Shown here piece after piece: positions 17,410 to 27,590 of a stretch of 64,000 bases of DNA. The notes under the pieces were generated by a model. That model had not been told where the DNA came from, searched no databases, and saw nothing but the letters and a program-made list of their open reading frames with translations. Position numbers and translations under genes: made by a program. Source of the stretch: Roseomonas genomospecies 6 (GTDB taxonomy: Bacteria > Pseudomonadota > Alphaproteobacteria > Azospirillales > Azospirillaceae); contig NZ_QOKW01000001.1 in NCBI RefSeq assembly GCF_008365375.1, positions 62,001 through 126,000 of the forward strand. The letters are read 5' to 3'. The first letter of the stretch is position 1. Each line of letters starts with the position of its first letter.

Positions 17410-17709
17410 ATATGGAGCCGCCTCTGAAAAGTCAAGCGGTTGAGGGAGCTGCGGCAATCGGGCCACAAGTTTTGAGCGTGACCGAAATGGGTCTCTCGCT
17501 CCTTCCGCCAAAGATGGGAATGGGGCAGAAAAGGGGCAAATCCGGATGAACAGCATTTGCATGAAAACCATTCCAACCGGATATGAAAAAGGGAAAGGCC
17601 GTAAAATCAGGACATTACACCCGCCTTGTTGCTTGACAGCCGCCACCATTACATCGCAAAGAGAGGGTAACGCTTTCGATCTTTGTGCAACAAGCACGGA
17701 CCCCACCTC
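17410..17709. other. Intergenic region between TetR and the lytic transglycosylase gene
   Basis: About 300 bp separate two divergent genes. The left edge carries the TetR operator. The right part is AT-richer than its surroundings and contains TTGCAT at 17557-17562 with GATATG 17 bp later, a weak promoter candidate for the rightward gene, and an isolated TTGACA at 17633-17638. I see no convincing gene or stable RNA here; the short open frames in it lack coding character. Confidence 0.5.
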
Positions 17710-18777
17710 GTGGCTTATCACGACTTCACCGCGGCCCGCGCCGCCGGTGCCGCCCTGATTCTCGCCCTCGGCTTGGCAGGTTGCGCCTCGAACGCTCCGG
17801 AGACGGCGGACATCGCCGTCAAGGCTCCGGAGGTGGCCGTGGTGCCCATCGATCCGAACGACCCCCTGGGCCGCTGGGTCCCCCACATCCGGGAGGCGTC
17901 GGAACGGTTCGACGTTCCGGAGAAGTGGATACGGGCCGTGATGATGCGCGAAAGCGGCGGGCGTGCGGTGGTGAACGGACGCACCATCACCAGCCATGCC
18001 GGAGCCATCGGCCTGATGCAGGTGATGCCCGGCACCTACGACATGATGCGCACCCAGTATGGGCTGGGGTCCGATCCGTCCGACCCGCGCGACAACATCC
18101 TGGCCGGAACCGCCTATCTGCGGGAAATGTACGACCTGTTCGGCGCACCGGGCTTTCTCGCCGCCTACAACTGCGGCCCGGCCTGCTACGCCTCGCATCT
18201 GGCGGGCAAGCAGAGGCTGCCGCGGGAAACGCGGATGTACATCGCCGCTCTGACGCCGACGCTGCGCGGATCGGCCCCGCGCGAGCCGTCGCAGGCGGCG
18301 GGGGCCAGCGCGATCGAGGTCGCCGTCGTTCCCGTCACCGCCCCGACGCCGACGGCCAAACCAGCGATCCAGGCCCCCGCACCGGCTCCAGTCGTGGCCG
18401 CGGTGGTTCCCGAGCCGGTGGCGCCCGTTCCGGCCACGCCGGCCGCTCCGGCGCCGATCGCCGTCGCCGCCCTGGAGCCCCGCCCCGCCCCGCTGGTGGT
18501 GGAGCCCTCCGGCCGCGGCGATGCCCGCCCACCCGTGGAGTTCGTCCCCGCCACCGACCGGAACGCCCCCAAGGATATGGCGGCGAAGAGCGGTCGGGCA
18601 CCGTCCCGCACGGTGGAAACCCTGGTCGCCGAGGCCATGCTGCCCCCCAACACGGTCGGCAAGGGCGAGCGGGTCGTCATCCGCTTCGTGTCGCAGCGCA
18701 GCGGCGGCTGCGGCAGCCTGGAAGGCCGGGACCGTGTCTGCGTCGCCCTGGCCGGGGGCACCGACGCCGGCCTGTAA
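17710..18777 (+). CDS. Lytic transglycosylase (SLT domain) lipoprotein
   Basis: A protein of about 355 residues. A hydrophobic N-terminus ends in a lipobox (LALGLAGC), so it should be a lipoprotein. The transglycosylase domain spans about residues 55-175: the catalytic Glu is in MMRESGGR, then GAIGLMQVMPGTY, NILAGTAYLREM and the substrate-binding AAYNCGPACY. It cleaves peptidoglycan glycan strands. The C-terminal half is Ala/Pro-rich and probably a flexible linker, ending in a short domain. The start is not certain: the GTG at 17710 has a weak GGA site, and a TTG at 17683 is in frame. Confidence 0.85.
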   Translation: MAYHDFTAARAAGAALILALGLAGCASNAPETADIAVKAPEVAVVPIDPNDPLGRWVPHIREASERFDVPEKWIRAVMMRESGGRAVVNGRTITSHAGAIGLMQVMPGTYDMMRTQYGLGSDPSDPRDNILAGTAYLREMYDLFGAPGFLAAYNCGPACYASHLAGKQRLPRETRMYIAALTPTLRGSAPREPSQAAGASAIEVAVVPVTAPTPTAKPAIQAPAPAPVVAAVVPEPVAPVPATPAAPAPIAVAALEPRPAPLVVEPSGRGDARPPVEFVPATDRNAPKDMAAKSGRAPSRTVETLVAEAMLPPNTVGKGERVVIRFVSQRSGGCGSLEGRDRVCVALAGGTDAGL

Positions 18778-18972
18778 GGCGGGTCTTCCGCCCCATCTTC
18801 GAAGCACCTGTCGCAGCCAGAGGCGGTGCCCACCGGACGGTCGGGCGCCGTCTTCGGTTTTCCACAATAGCCGCCCCCTCGAATTCCCGAGCATATAGGT
18901 ACACTAATAAACCGTTGGTGGAGCCGTGCCGCGGCCCCTGGCGGATCATGGCTCGTGGGAAGAACGCTGGGG

Positions 18973-20988
18973 ATGGGGGCGGAGATGGCGTCCGTTAGGG
19001 GTGAAGGGGCCAAGCGCTCGACCTTTCAGGTCGTGGTGGTGGATTGTCTGATTGCCGGGGTCGTCGTGGCCGCGCTGGCGGTGTTCGGCGGCATGACGGC
19101 CATGGAGGCGACGCGCATCGCCGACGGCAACGCCGAGTTGGCGCAGCGGGTCGCCGAGAACCAGCGCGTCGCGCTTGAGGCCGAACGGCTCGCCAAGCTG
19201 GGCGAGGCGGTGATCGCCGGAACCGACGAGGCCACCCGGGCCGAGGCGCTGACCGGTCTGGACGCCCACGCCGCCCGCATGTCCGCCAACGCCGCGCCGG
19301 AGATCGCGGACACCGTTGCCAGGGCCGTGGCGGCCAGCCGCGAGGCGGCGGCCATCGGCGCACGGGTGGAGGCGCTGGACAAGAAGTTCGGCTTCAACAT
19401 CAGCCGCGCGGAAGGCCTGTCCGGCGACATCGCCCGCGGCCTGTCCATCGCCATGCGCGCGGCGGCGCAGCCGGCGGACGAGCAGGGGCTCGCCACGCTC
19501 TTCTCCACCATCCGCGACGCCAAGTTCCTGCTGACCCGCCTGCCGTCCCAGCTCTACCCGCCGGCGGTCGGCAACGACCTGCGCCAGTTCCGCGAGCATA
19601 TGGCGAAGGCGATGGACCTGCGCCGGCATCTGCCGGCTTCCGACGAGTTCGAAAGCGTCGCCGACGACATCGCCGCCTTCGCGGCGCTCGACGAGACCTT
19701 CGCTCAGCGCACCGAAACGCTGCGCCTGACCACCGATGCCCACGCCCACAACCAGGAGGTCCGGACGCTGGTCGACGGGCTGGTGCAGCGGATGAACGCG
19801 GCCTCCGACGCGGTGACCGCGCGCAGCCAGGAGGGTGCGGCGGCGCTGACTTCGGTGCTCGACCGGCTGACTCTGATTGCGCTGGGGGCCTTCGCCGCGA
19901 TCGGTCTGATCGGCGGCATCAACATGTTGCTCGGCTACCGCTTCATCATGCAGCCGGTCCGGGACGCCAGCCGGGCGCTCCAGGCGCTGACCCACGGGGA
20001 AAGCGCGGTGCCTCTGCGCCCCTCGCCCCTGCGGGAGATCGCCGACATCCACGGCGCCGTCCACGCCTTCCGCGAAGCCCTGGAGGCCCGGCAGCGCGCG
20101 GAGGAGACCCGGCGCGATCAGGAACGCCGCGCCGAGGAGGAGCGCCGCGCCCTGATGAACGGGTTGGCGGACGGGCTGGAGCGCACCGTGCAGGCCGTGG
20201 CCGGATCGCTGACCGTGGCGGCGGGGGAGGTCACCAATTCCGCCCGCGCCTTGGCCGGCATGGCGTCGGACACCGCGCAGCGCACCCGCGCCGCCGCGGA
20301 CGCCGCCGGCAACGCGACCAGCAACGTCGGCGCCGTCGCCTCGGCCAGCGAGCAGCTCTCCGCCTCCATCGACGGGATCGGGCAGCAGATCGCCCAGTCC
20401 CGCGACGTGGCGGAGGACGCCGTGGCCGAATCCATGCGCGCCGACAGCCTGACCAAGGGCCTGTCCGATTCCGCCCAGAAGATCGGCGAGGTGGTCGCCA
20501 TCATCACCGCCATCGCCCAGCAGACGAACCTCCTGGCGCTCAACGCCAGCATCGAGGCGGCGCGGGCCGGCGACGCCGGCAAGGGATTCGCCGTCGTCGC
20601 CAACGAGGTGAAGGCGCTCGCCTCCCAGACCGCCGCCTCGACGGAGGAGATCGCCTCCCTCGTGCAGGGAATCCAGCAATCCACACTGGAGGTGGTGGAC
20701 GCCATCGCCCGCATCGGCTCCACCATCGCCGTCATCGGCGAGAGCGTGACCGGCATCGCCGCGGCGGTGGAGCAGCAGCGTCAGGCCACGTCGGAGATTA
20801 CGCACAACGTCCGGATGGTCGAGTGCATGAACACCGACGTGTCGTCCAACATCGGGGACGTCAGCCGGGTGGCCGTGGACACCGGCCGCTCCGCCGATGC
20901 CATGATGGGGGCCGCCGACCGCCTGTCGGAGATGGCCGGGACCCTGAACGGAGCGGTCAATGACTTCCTGCGGCAGGTGCGGGCCTAA
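18973..20988 (+). CDS. Methyl-accepting chemotaxis protein
   Basis: A protein of about 671 residues. The first membrane helix is near residues 20-40 ([20 protein letters not shown]). A helical periplasmic sensor of about 260 residues follows, then the second membrane helix ([20 protein letters not shown]), a HAMP segment and the signalling domain. The conserved hairpin tip reads [17 protein letters not shown] followed by [13 protein letters not shown]. It relays ligand binding to CheA/CheW. There is no C-terminal receptor-modifying pentapeptide. Start choice among GTG 18955, ATG 18973 and ATG 18985 is uncertain; ATG 18973 has GGGAAG about ten bases upstream. It stands alone, with no chemotaxis genes nearby. 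Confidence 0.92.
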   Translation: MGAEMASVRGEGAKRSTFQVVVVDCLIAGVVVAALAVFGGMTAMEATRIADGNAELAQRVAENQRVALEAERLAKLGEAVIAGTDEATRAEALTGLDAHAARMSANAAPEIADTVARAVAASREAAAIGARVEALDKKFGFNISRAEGLSGDIARGLSIAMRAAAQPADEQGLATLFSTIRDAKFLLTRLPSQLYPPAVGNDLRQFREHMAKAMDLRRHLPASDEFESVADDIAAFAALDETFAQRTETLRLTTDAHAHNQEVRTLVDGLVQRMNAASDAVTARSQEGAAALTSVLDRLTLIALGAFAAIGLIGGINMLLGYRFIMQPVRDASRALQALTHGESAVPLRPSPLREIADIHGAVHAFREALEARQRAEETRRDQERRAEEERRALMNGLADGLERTVQAVAGSLTVAAGEVTNSARALAGMASDTAQRTRAAADAAGNATSNVGAVASASEQLSASIDGIGQQIAQSRDVAEDAVAESMRADSLTKGLSDSAQKIGEVVAIITAIAQQTNLLALNASIEAARAGDAGKGFAVVANEVKALASQTAASTEEIASLVQGIQQSTLEVVDAIARIGSTIAVIGESVTGIAAAVEQQRQATSEITHNVRMVECMNTDVSSNIGDVSRVAVDTGRSADAMMGAADRLSEMAGTLNGAVNDFLRQVRA

Positions 20989-21035
20989 AGCGAACGCTCG
21001 TTCGCTTCAGATCCAAATCGCTTTGGTCCGGCCCG

Positions 21036-24000
21036 TCATCCCCGCCGCAGGTCCAGCGTCATGGGGAATTGCGGGTTGCGCTCCTCCGCCGGGGCGTCCA
21101 TCGGGCCGGGGGTGTGGCCGAAGGGGAAGAAGCGCGCCAGACGCCGCCCCTCCGCCTCGTTGGCGTTGACCGGGAAGGTGTCGTAGTTGCGTCCGCCCGG
21201 ATGCATGACGTGGTAGGTGCAGCCCCCGATGGAGCGGCCCGCCCACAGGTCCAGGATGTCGAAGACCAGCGGGGTGTGCACCGGGATCGTCGGGTGCAGG
21301 CAGGACGGCGGTTGCCATGCCCGGTACCGGACGCCGGCCACGAACTCGCCCTCTGTCCCCGTGGGGATCAGCGGAACGCGACGCCCGTTGCAGGTGATGG
21401 CGTAGCGCGCGTCGGTCAGGCCGGTGACCCGGACCTGCACCCGCTCGACCGAGCTGTCGACATAGCGCACCGTGCCGCCGCCGCCCGGCTCCTCCCCCAG
21501 GACGTGCCAGGGCTCCAGCGCCATGCGCAGCTCCAGCGAGATTCCGCGCTGGTTGACGTGGCCGTAGACCGGGAAGCGGAAGTTCATGTGCGGGTCGAAC
21601 CAGCGCTCCTCGATGGGATAGCCGTGGTCGCGCAGGTCGGCGATGACGTCGGCCAGATCCTGCTGCACGAAGTAGGGCAGCATGAAGCGGTCGTGAAGCT
21701 CCGTCCCCCAGCGCACCAGCTTGCCCTTGTAAGGGGCCTTCCAGAAGCGCGCGACCAGGGCGCGCAGCAGAAGCTGCTGGGTCAGGCTCATCTCCGCGTG
21801 GGGCGGCATCTCGAAGGCGCGGAACTCGACCAGCCCGAGCCGCCCGGTGGAGCTGTCCGGGGAATAGAGCTTGTCGATGCAGAATTCGGCCCGGTGCGTG
21901 TTTCCCTGCACGTCGGTCAGCAGGTTGCGCAGCACGCGGTCCACCATCCAGGGCGGGCAATCGCCCGTGGCGGCGGCCTTGTCGATCTGGTTGAAGGCGA
22001 TCTCCAGCTCATAGAGCGCGTCGTCGCGCGCCTCGTCGATGCGCGGCGCCTGGCTGGTCGGGCCGATGAACAGGCCGGAGAAGGCGTAGGACAGGGACGG
22101 GTGGTTCTGCCAGAAGGTGATCAGGCTGCGCAGCAGGTCGGGCCGCCGCAGGAAGGGGCTGTCCGCCGCCGTGGCGCCGCCCATCACCACATGGTTGCCG
22201 CCGCCGGTGCCGCAGTGCCGCCCGTCGATCATGAATTTCTCGGCACCCAGCCGCGACTGGCGGGCGTCCTCGTAAAGCTCCAGCGTGTTGCGGACCAGCT
22301 CGTCCCAATTGTGGGAGGGGTGGATGTTCACTTCGATCACGCCGGGGTCGGGGGTGACCGCCAGCGAGTTCAGGCGCGGGTCCTTCGGCGGCTGGTAGCC
22401 TTCGATCACCACCGGCATGTCCAATTCGAGCGCCGTCGCCTCGATCTCCGCCAGCATCGCCAGATAGTCTTCCAGCGTGTTCATCGGCGGCATGAAGAGG
22501 TGGATTCGCCCGTTGCGCGCCTCGCAGGTCAGGGCGGTGCGGACCACCCACCAGGCGGATTTGCCGTGGTCCGGCATCTCGCTGCGCACTTCGGCCATGG
22601 CGCGCTGAACGTGCTCCCTCCGGTCGGCGTCCTGGCGGCCCGCCTCCTCGCGCTGGGCGCGCTGGCGCTGCGGCACCCGGTTGGGCGGCAGCGGGGCGCG
22701 TTCCTCGAACGGGTCGGTCTCCCAGGAGTAGGGATAATCCTGCGGGGCCACCCAGGGCAGGGAGCCCAGAGGCAGGCGGTAGCCGACCGGGCTGTCGCCC
22801 GGCATCAGCAGAAGCCGTTCCTGGCGCAGCGGCCACGCGCTGGACAGCCACACCGGCCCCTGCTGGGTCATCTTGCGGTTGATCGGCAGGGCGAAGCCGA
22901 CCGGCTCGTTCAGGCCGCGTGCGAAGACGCGGGCGAGGCGGGCGCGCTCCTCCTTGTCCTCCAGCTTGCTGTCCAGCGGATCGACGTTGACCGGCAGAAG
23001 CGATTCGCGGCGCAGATAGTGCCACGGGTCCTCGTAGGCGGCGAGAACCAGCGCCGGGTCCAGCCCCAGCTTCTTCGCCAGCGTGACCAGGAAGGCCCCG
23101 GCGTCCTCCGCCGTGTGGCCGTAGTCGGTGTCCTCGCGCGCCAGCAGGTCGCCGTTGGCCCACAGCGCCTCGCCGTCGCGGCGCCAGTAGACGGTCATGG
23201 CCCAGCGCGGCAGCGATTCGCCCGGATACCACTTGCCCTGGCCGAAATGCAGCAGCCCGCCCGGCGCGAAGCGGTTGGCCAGCCGGTGCACGAGGTCGGC
23301 GGCCAGCTTGCGCTTGTTGGGTCCGAGCGCCGTGGTGTTCCACTCCGCCCCGTCCATGTCGTCGATGGACACGAAGGTCGGCTCGCCGCCCATGGTCAGG
23401 CGCACGTCGCCGGAGATCAGTTCCTCGTCGACGCGGTGGCCCAGCGCCTCGATGTTGGCCCATTGGTGCGGGGTGTAGGGCTTGGTGACGCGCGGCGCCT
23501 CATAGATGCGGGTGACCGACATCTCGTGCCCGAACTCCACCTCGCACTCGTCCACGAGGCCCGAGATGGGGGCGGCGGAGGAGGCGTCGGGCGTGCAGGC
23601 CAGCGGAATGTGCCCCTCGCCCGCCAGCAGGCCGGAGGTGGGGTCCAGCCCGACCCAGCCGGCGCCGGGCAGGAACACCTCGGTCCAGGCGTGCAGGTCG
23701 GTGAAGTCGGCCTCCGGCCCCGACGGGCCGTCCAGCGCCTTCTGGTCGGCGGTCAACTGGATCAGATAGCCGGAGACGAAGCGCGCGGCCAGACCCAGGT
23801 TGCGCAGGATCTGCACCAGAAGCCACGCCGAATCGCGGCAGGAGCCGGTGCGCTTGCCAAGCGTTTCCTCGCAGGTCTGGATGCCCGGTTCCAGGCGGAT
23901 GACGTAGCCGATGTCCTTCTGCAGACGCTGGTTGATGTCCACCAGGAAATTGATGGAGGCCATCGGCTCCCGCGGGATGCCGGTCATGTAGTCGGCCAGC

Positions 24001-24377
24001 AGCGGTCCCGGCGCCTCCACCTCCAGATAGGGGCGCAGTTCGCGCTCCAGCCAGGGTTCGTAGGTGAAGGGGATGGTCTGGGCCTTCTCCTCCAGGAAGA
24101 AGTCGAAGGGGTTGATCGCCGCGATCTCCGCGACGAGATCGACCTCCACCACGAACTCGCGGGTCTTCTCGGGAAAGACGAAGCGGGCCTGATAGTTGGA
24201 CTGCGGGTCCTGCTGCCAGTTCAGGAAATGATGCTTCGGGGTGACGCGCAGCGAATAGCTGAGGATCGGCGTGCGACAGTGGGGGGCCGGGCGAAGCCGG
24301 ACGATCTGTGGCCCCAGATTGACCAGACGGTCGTAACGGTAGACGGTCTTATGGTTGAGAGCGACGTGGATCGCCAT
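21036..24377 (-). CDS. Transglutaminase-like / DUF2126 family protein
   Basis: A 1113-residue two-part protein. The N-terminal part begins with a bacterial transglutaminase N domain (VALNHKTVYRYDRLVNLGPQ) and continues into a transglutaminase-like domain. Its Cys-His-Asp triad is visible: the Cys in GKRTGSCRDSAWL, the His in DLHAWTEVFLPG and the Asp in WVGLDPTSG. The remainder is DUF2126, with DGRHCGTGGGNHVVMGG as a family signature. These proteins often sit beside ATP-grasp/alpha-E genes in a proposed peptide-like synthesis system, but no such neighbours are here. I use the ATG at 24377, where homology begins; longer frames upstream look non-coding. Function is not established. Confidence 0.88.
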   Translation of the reverse strand: MAIHVALNHKTVYRYDRLVNLGPQIVRLRPAPHCRTPILSYSLRVTPKHHFLNWQQDPQSNYQARFVFPEKTREFVVEVDLVAEIAAINPFDFFLEEKAQTIPFTYEPWLERELRPYLEVEAPGPLLADYMTGIPREPMASINFLVDINQRLQKDIGYVIRLEPGIQTCEETLGKRTGSCRDSAWLLVQILRNLGLAARFVSGYLIQLTADQKALDGPSGPEADFTDLHAWTEVFLPGAGWVGLDPTSGLLAGEGHIPLACTPDASSAAPISGLVDECEVEFGHEMSVTRIYEAPRVTKPYTPHQWANIEALGHRVDEELISGDVRLTMGGEPTFVSIDDMDGAEWNTTALGPNKRKLAADLVHRLANRFAPGGLLHFGQGKWYPGESLPRWAMTVYWRRDGEALWANGDLLAREDTDYGHTAEDAGAFLVTLAKKLGLDPALVLAAYEDPWHYLRRESLLPVNVDPLDSKLEDKEERARLARVFARGLNEPVGFALPINRKMTQQGPVWLSSAWPLRQERLLLMPGDSPVGYRLPLGSLPWVAPQDYPYSWETDPFEERAPLPPNRVPQRQRAQREEAGRQDADRREHVQRAMAEVRSEMPDHGKSAWWVVRTALTCEARNGRIHLFMPPMNTLEDYLAMLAEIEATALELDMPVVIEGYQPPKDPRLNSLAVTPDPGVIEVNIHPSHNWDELVRNTLELYEDARQSRLGAEKFMIDGRHCGTGGGNHVVMGGATAADSPFLRRPDLLRSLITFWQNHPSLSYAFSGLFIGPTSQAPRIDEARDDALYELEIAFNQIDKAAATGDCPPWMVDRVLRNLLTDVQGNTHRAEFCIDKLYSPDSSTGRLGLVEFRAFEMPPHAEMSLTQQLLLRALVARFWKAPYKGKLVRWGTELHDRFMLPYFVQQDLADVIADLRDHGYPIEERWFDPHMNFRFPVYGHVNQRGISLELRMALEPWHVLGEEPGGGGTVRYVDSSVERVQVRVTGLTDARYAITCNGRRVPLIPTGTEGEFVAGVRYRAWQPPSCLHPTIPVHTPLVFDILDLWAGRSIGGCTYHVMHPGGRNYDTFPVNANEAEGRRLARFFPFGHTPGPMDAPAEERNPQFPMTLDLRRG

Positions 24378-24629
24378 GAAGTTCCACCCGTTTGCTGCGC
24401 TGGCCGGTCCGCCGCGGCGCTGCGCCGCACGGAAGGGCATAGTACCATCGAAGAGTTCGCGCGGACCAGAGCGCCTTCGCGGGCGCGGCACGATAAGGTT
24501 GCACAAAAAACATGCAAGTGCATATTGGACCGGTTGCTTCTTTCATCGGCGCCCCGTCCGCCCTATAAAGACATATCCCTGTCCACCGGATGGGAATCGC
24601 GTGGGCGGAGTGTGTAACCGGAGATGACG

Positions 24630-25550
24630 ATGCTGGCGGGCCTGTCCTTGAGTGGCGGTTCCCCGGCGGGCGATGGCGCGCCCGGCGGCGCCACGCGCGG
24701 CGTCGTCACCGGAAAGTATTTCAACTTCAATCCCTTGCCGCCGCCGTCGGACGTGCTCGGCAACCCGTTGGTCATCGGCAACCTGCCGACCCACAAGGCG
24801 CCGAAGGAAACATGGCGCAGCCGTCTGCAACGCCGTCTGGCGCGGTTCAACCTCGGTAAGCAGTCCGCGCAGGTGAAGCTGCGCTGGAAACTCCAGGACA
24901 CCATATCCTCCGTCGTCGCCTCGGTATCGCCGTCGGCGACCCTTCTGGGCGAGCGGCGGGGAGCGGAGCAGCGGCGGACGTCCGGCGTCCCGGTCATCGT
25001 GGTCCGGCACCCCTATCATCTCCGCCATGTGTTCGAACTGATTCTCCAGACCCCGGACAACCTCGCGGCGGAGCGGCGTTTCCTCGAGCTGCTGATGGGC
25101 CGCGTCCTGCGCAAATACGGGGAGCAGATGGCGCAGGTGCGCGGCTCCGCCTTCTCCTTCGAGAACGAGGCGCGGGAGTATTTCTACGCCGGATTCAAGC
25201 TCGAACGGCAAATCAAGAAGTTCACCAGCCCCGACGAGCGTTTCGCCGCCCTGCAGGCGATCTACACCAATTATTTCCATGGGCGGAATTACTATTTCTA
25301 CGCCCTGCTACGCCGGGAGAAGCTGGCTCCGGACAACAAGCTGTTCATGCTGAATTCCCGCGCCGCCTATTTCATGGCGCGCATGGGCTGGAACGGCGAG
25401 TTGATGGACAAGCCCAACCCGCGCTCCCTGCCCAGCCGGGAGGACATCTTTTTCCTCGTTCAGCGTGACAAGACGGTCCTGACGCGCTATCGCAGCGACC
25501 AGGATTTCCAGCGGCAGGTGAAGGCCGTTCTGGAAGCGTTTCCGGCGTAA
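24630..25550 (+). CDS. Hypothetical protein, unrecognised
   Basis: A 306-residue soluble protein that I do not recognise. The first 75 residues are Gly/Pro-rich and look disordered (LSLSGGSPAGDGAPGGA). A more ordered region follows, with VIVVRHPYHLRHVFELILQT, a basic helical stretch (RRFLELLMGRVLRKYGEQM), and an aromatic cluster (YTNYFHGRNYYFYALLRREK). There is no signal peptide or membrane segment. ATG 24630 has CGGAG six bases upstream and is preferred to ATG 24624. The codon use is normal for this DNA, so the gene looks native. It precedes the LprI-like gene by 13 bp and may be co-transcribed with it. Confidence 0.8.
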   Translation: MLAGLSLSGGSPAGDGAPGGATRGVVTGKYFNFNPLPPPSDVLGNPLVIGNLPTHKAPKETWRSRLQRRLARFNLGKQSAQVKLRWKLQDTISSVVASVSPSATLLGERRGAEQRRTSGVPVIVVRHPYHLRHVFELILQTPDNLAAERRFLELLMGRVLRKYGEQMAQVRGSAFSFENEAREYFYAGFKLERQIKKFTSPDERFAALQAIYTNYFHGRNYYFYALLRREKLAPDNKLFMLNSRAAYFMARMGWNGELMDKPNPRSLPSREDIFFLVQRDKTVLTRYRSDQDFQRQVKAVLEAFPA

Positions 25551-25563
25551 GGGATTTTGTGCG

Positions 25564-26361
25564 ATGCGGGCAACGATTCTTCTGGCGGGGATGCTGATGG
25601 CCGGCACGGCCATGGCGGCGGACACCAGCGGGGAGACCGCCAAGCCTGCGGACTGCGCCGGGGAGGCGCCGGTCGCCCAACTGCTCTGCCGGGACGCATC
25701 GCTCGCCGCCGCCTCCACGCAACTCGACTCGGCGCTTCAGGCTTTGACCGAAGAGGCCGGGAAGGCCGGGTCCGAGGCCGTGGCCGCCGGCCAGCGCGCG
25801 TGGGTTCAGCGGCGGGATGCCGCCTGCCCCGTCGCGGAGGCCGATCTGGCCGATCCGAAGAAGAGCAAGGACCGCGCCGCCTGTCTGGCGCGCCAGATGG
25901 CGGAGCGCAGGACGACGCTGGATGCCGAACTGGCCGCCCGCCGCGCCCCGGTGGCCGACGAGCCGCTGACGGTTACGGCCTCCGCCCCGCCGCGCCCGGC
26001 CGCCGTCCAAGCGAAGCCGTCCCCGGCGAAGCGGGCAGCGGGGTTGCCGGACCTGACCGGGCGCTGGGCCAAGGCCGACCCGGCCACCCGCACGCCCATC
26101 GACGATTGCCGCAGTTCCTATCTGGAGATCACCGGCGACGGCGCCTTCGGTCTGCACGACCCGCGCATTCCCGGTCTGCCGCTGGAAGGCCCCCTGGCTC
26201 CCGGCGAGGGCGATCTGGCGGAGGGGCTGTCCTTCGGCGGGGAGGAAGGTCTTTCGGCGGGAACGCTCCGCCTCGACGCCGCCGAGGCGCCGCGGCTGGA
26301 CCGCCTGTTCCTGACGCTGGAGCAGCCGGCCTTCGGCGCCGCCTTCGTGCGCTGCCGGTAA
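25564..26361 (+). CDS. Secreted protein with LprI-like (DUF1311) N-terminal domain
   Basis: A 265-residue protein with a signal peptide (TILLAGMLMAGTAMAADT). Residues about 30-125 fit the lysozyme-inhibitor LprI/DUF1311 pattern: VAQLLCRDASLAAASTQLDS, then GQRAWVQRRDAACPV, then CLARQMAERRTTLDAEL, with four spaced cysteines that could form disulphides. A Pro/Ala linker leads to a C-terminal domain (LPDLTGRWAKADPATRTPID onward) that I do not recognise, with two more cysteines. It acts in the periplasm. Lysozyme inhibition is a family-based guess. It ends 8 bp before the convergent epimerase gene. Confidence 0.8.
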   Translation: MRATILLAGMLMAGTAMAADTSGETAKPADCAGEAPVAQLLCRDASLAAASTQLDSALQALTEEAGKAGSEAVAAGQRAWVQRRDAACPVAEADLADPKKSKDRAACLARQMAERRTTLDAELAARRAPVADEPLTVTASAPPRPAAVQAKPSPAKRAAGLPDLTGRWAKADPATRTPIDDCRSSYLEITGDGAFGLHDPRIPGLPLEGPLAPGEGDLAEGLSFGGEEGLSAGTLRLDAAEAPRLDRLFLTLEQPAFGAAFVRCR

Positions 26362-26369
26362 CCGGCGCC

Positions 26370-27308
26370 CTACCGGGGGAGCGGCTCCGGCCGCAGCCGC
26401 AGGGTACCGCTCAACGCCTCCCCCGGTTCGAGGCGGCGCAGGCCGGCGTCCGGCTCCTCCGGGCGGTTGATCGCGTCGGTCATGTGGGACGCCGGCTCGA
26501 CGCACAGATAATCCTCGTCGGGCGGGGCGTAGACGATGAGATGGCCGAACGGCCCCTCCGCCTCGATCGACAGCCGCAGGCCGAGCGTCGGCCAGTCCAG
26601 CGCCGCCTGCCCATCCCAACCGGTGAAGCCGTTGTCCAGCACCGTCCGGTCCATGACGATTCCGTCCGCGAAGGCCCAGCGGGGCGGCACCGCGGCGCGC
26701 TCCGCCGGAAGGATGGTCGGGCCGTTCAGCCAGACGCTGGCAACCCGGGCGGTCAGGCGTGTGCCCGGCGGCTTCGGAAAGTAGGGGTGAAGCCCGATCC
26801 CGGCGGGCATGGGCCGGTCGTCCTCGTTGACGAGGGAAAGGGTCAGGCTGAATCCGTCCTCCTCCAGCACCACGGTCTGCGTCGCGCGGTAGCGCCAGGG
26901 CCAACCGCCGGGGGTGTGCCGGTAGACCATGCGCAGAGCCGCTTCGCTCGCGTCCTCCACCGTCCAGGCGGAGCGCCAGCCATGGCCGTGGATGGCGTGC
27001 GGGTTGCCGTCCCCGTCCAGGGGAAGCTGCGTCCGCCGCCCGTCGAAGGTGAATTGCCCCCCGGCGATGCGGTTGGAGAAGGGCACCAGCGGAAAGCAGC
27101 CCATGTCGATGGCCGACCCATGATGCAGCGCCCAATCGGAAGCCGGACGCAGCAGGTCGACCGCGCCGTTCGGGCCGTGCCAGGCGAGCCGGGCCACACC
27201 GCCGCCGCGCTGTGGGCACAGGGTGCATTCAAGGGAACCGGTCCCGGCGTCGCGGTGCAATACGAAGGGCTCGGCGCCGATTCCCCGTTCCAACTCGACC
27301 TGCTCCAT
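26370..27308 (-). CDS. Aldose 1-epimerase (galactose mutarotase family)
   Basis: A 312-residue epimerase, normal for this family. Landmarks are PLVPFSNRIAGGQFTF, NPHAIHGHGW with the first catalytic His, GIGLHPYFPKP with the second His, and a Glu in LCVEPASHMTDA that would act as base. It interconverts alpha and beta anomers of free sugars. The ATG at 27306-27308 begins the homologous part (MEQVELERG) and has AGGAGG-like sequence upstream; the longer open frame back to 27470 looks non-coding. It stands alone, so the sugar is unknown. Confidence 0.87.
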   Translation of the reverse strand: MEQVELERGIGAEPFVLHRDAGTGSLECTLCPQRGGGVARLAWHGPNGAVDLLRPASDWALHHGSAIDMGCFPLVPFSNRIAGGQFTFDGRRTQLPLDGDGNPHAIHGHGWRSAWTVEDASEAALRMVYRHTPGGWPWRYRATQTVVLEEDGFSLTLSLVNEDDRPMPAGIGLHPYFPKPPGTRLTARVASVWLNGPTILPAERAAVPPRWAFADGIVMDRTVLDNGFTGWDGQAALDWPTLGLRLSIEAEGPFGHLIVYAPPDEDYLCVEPASHMTDAINRPEEPDAGLRRLEPGEALSGTLRLRPEPLPR

Positions 27309-27590
27309 CCACGCCTCCTGCCGGCGGTGGTTGGGCGCCGGTGTCGGTTCGGGTATCGCACAGCCGGCAGGGGAAGGGAAGGGCGGCGCCACGCGCAAAA
27401 GTGGGCCGAAGAGTACGCCGCAAGGCCCCTTGCTCCACCTTTGCGCAAACAGCCCCGGTGGGCTGCGCAACCGAAGCGTTCAGCCGTTCCGGCCCGCGTA
27501 TACCGGCTGTTTACCGGAAGGCATGGATAATGACAGACCGTCCCTGTCGTCAGCCGCCGCGCCGATCCCGACCATAGGCCGCCCGTGTCA

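Noticed and set aside
18895..18950. Possible flagellar sigma-28 promoter before the chemotaxis receptor.
   Set aside because: A TAAA and a GCCG occur, but the spacer is about seven bases, far too short.
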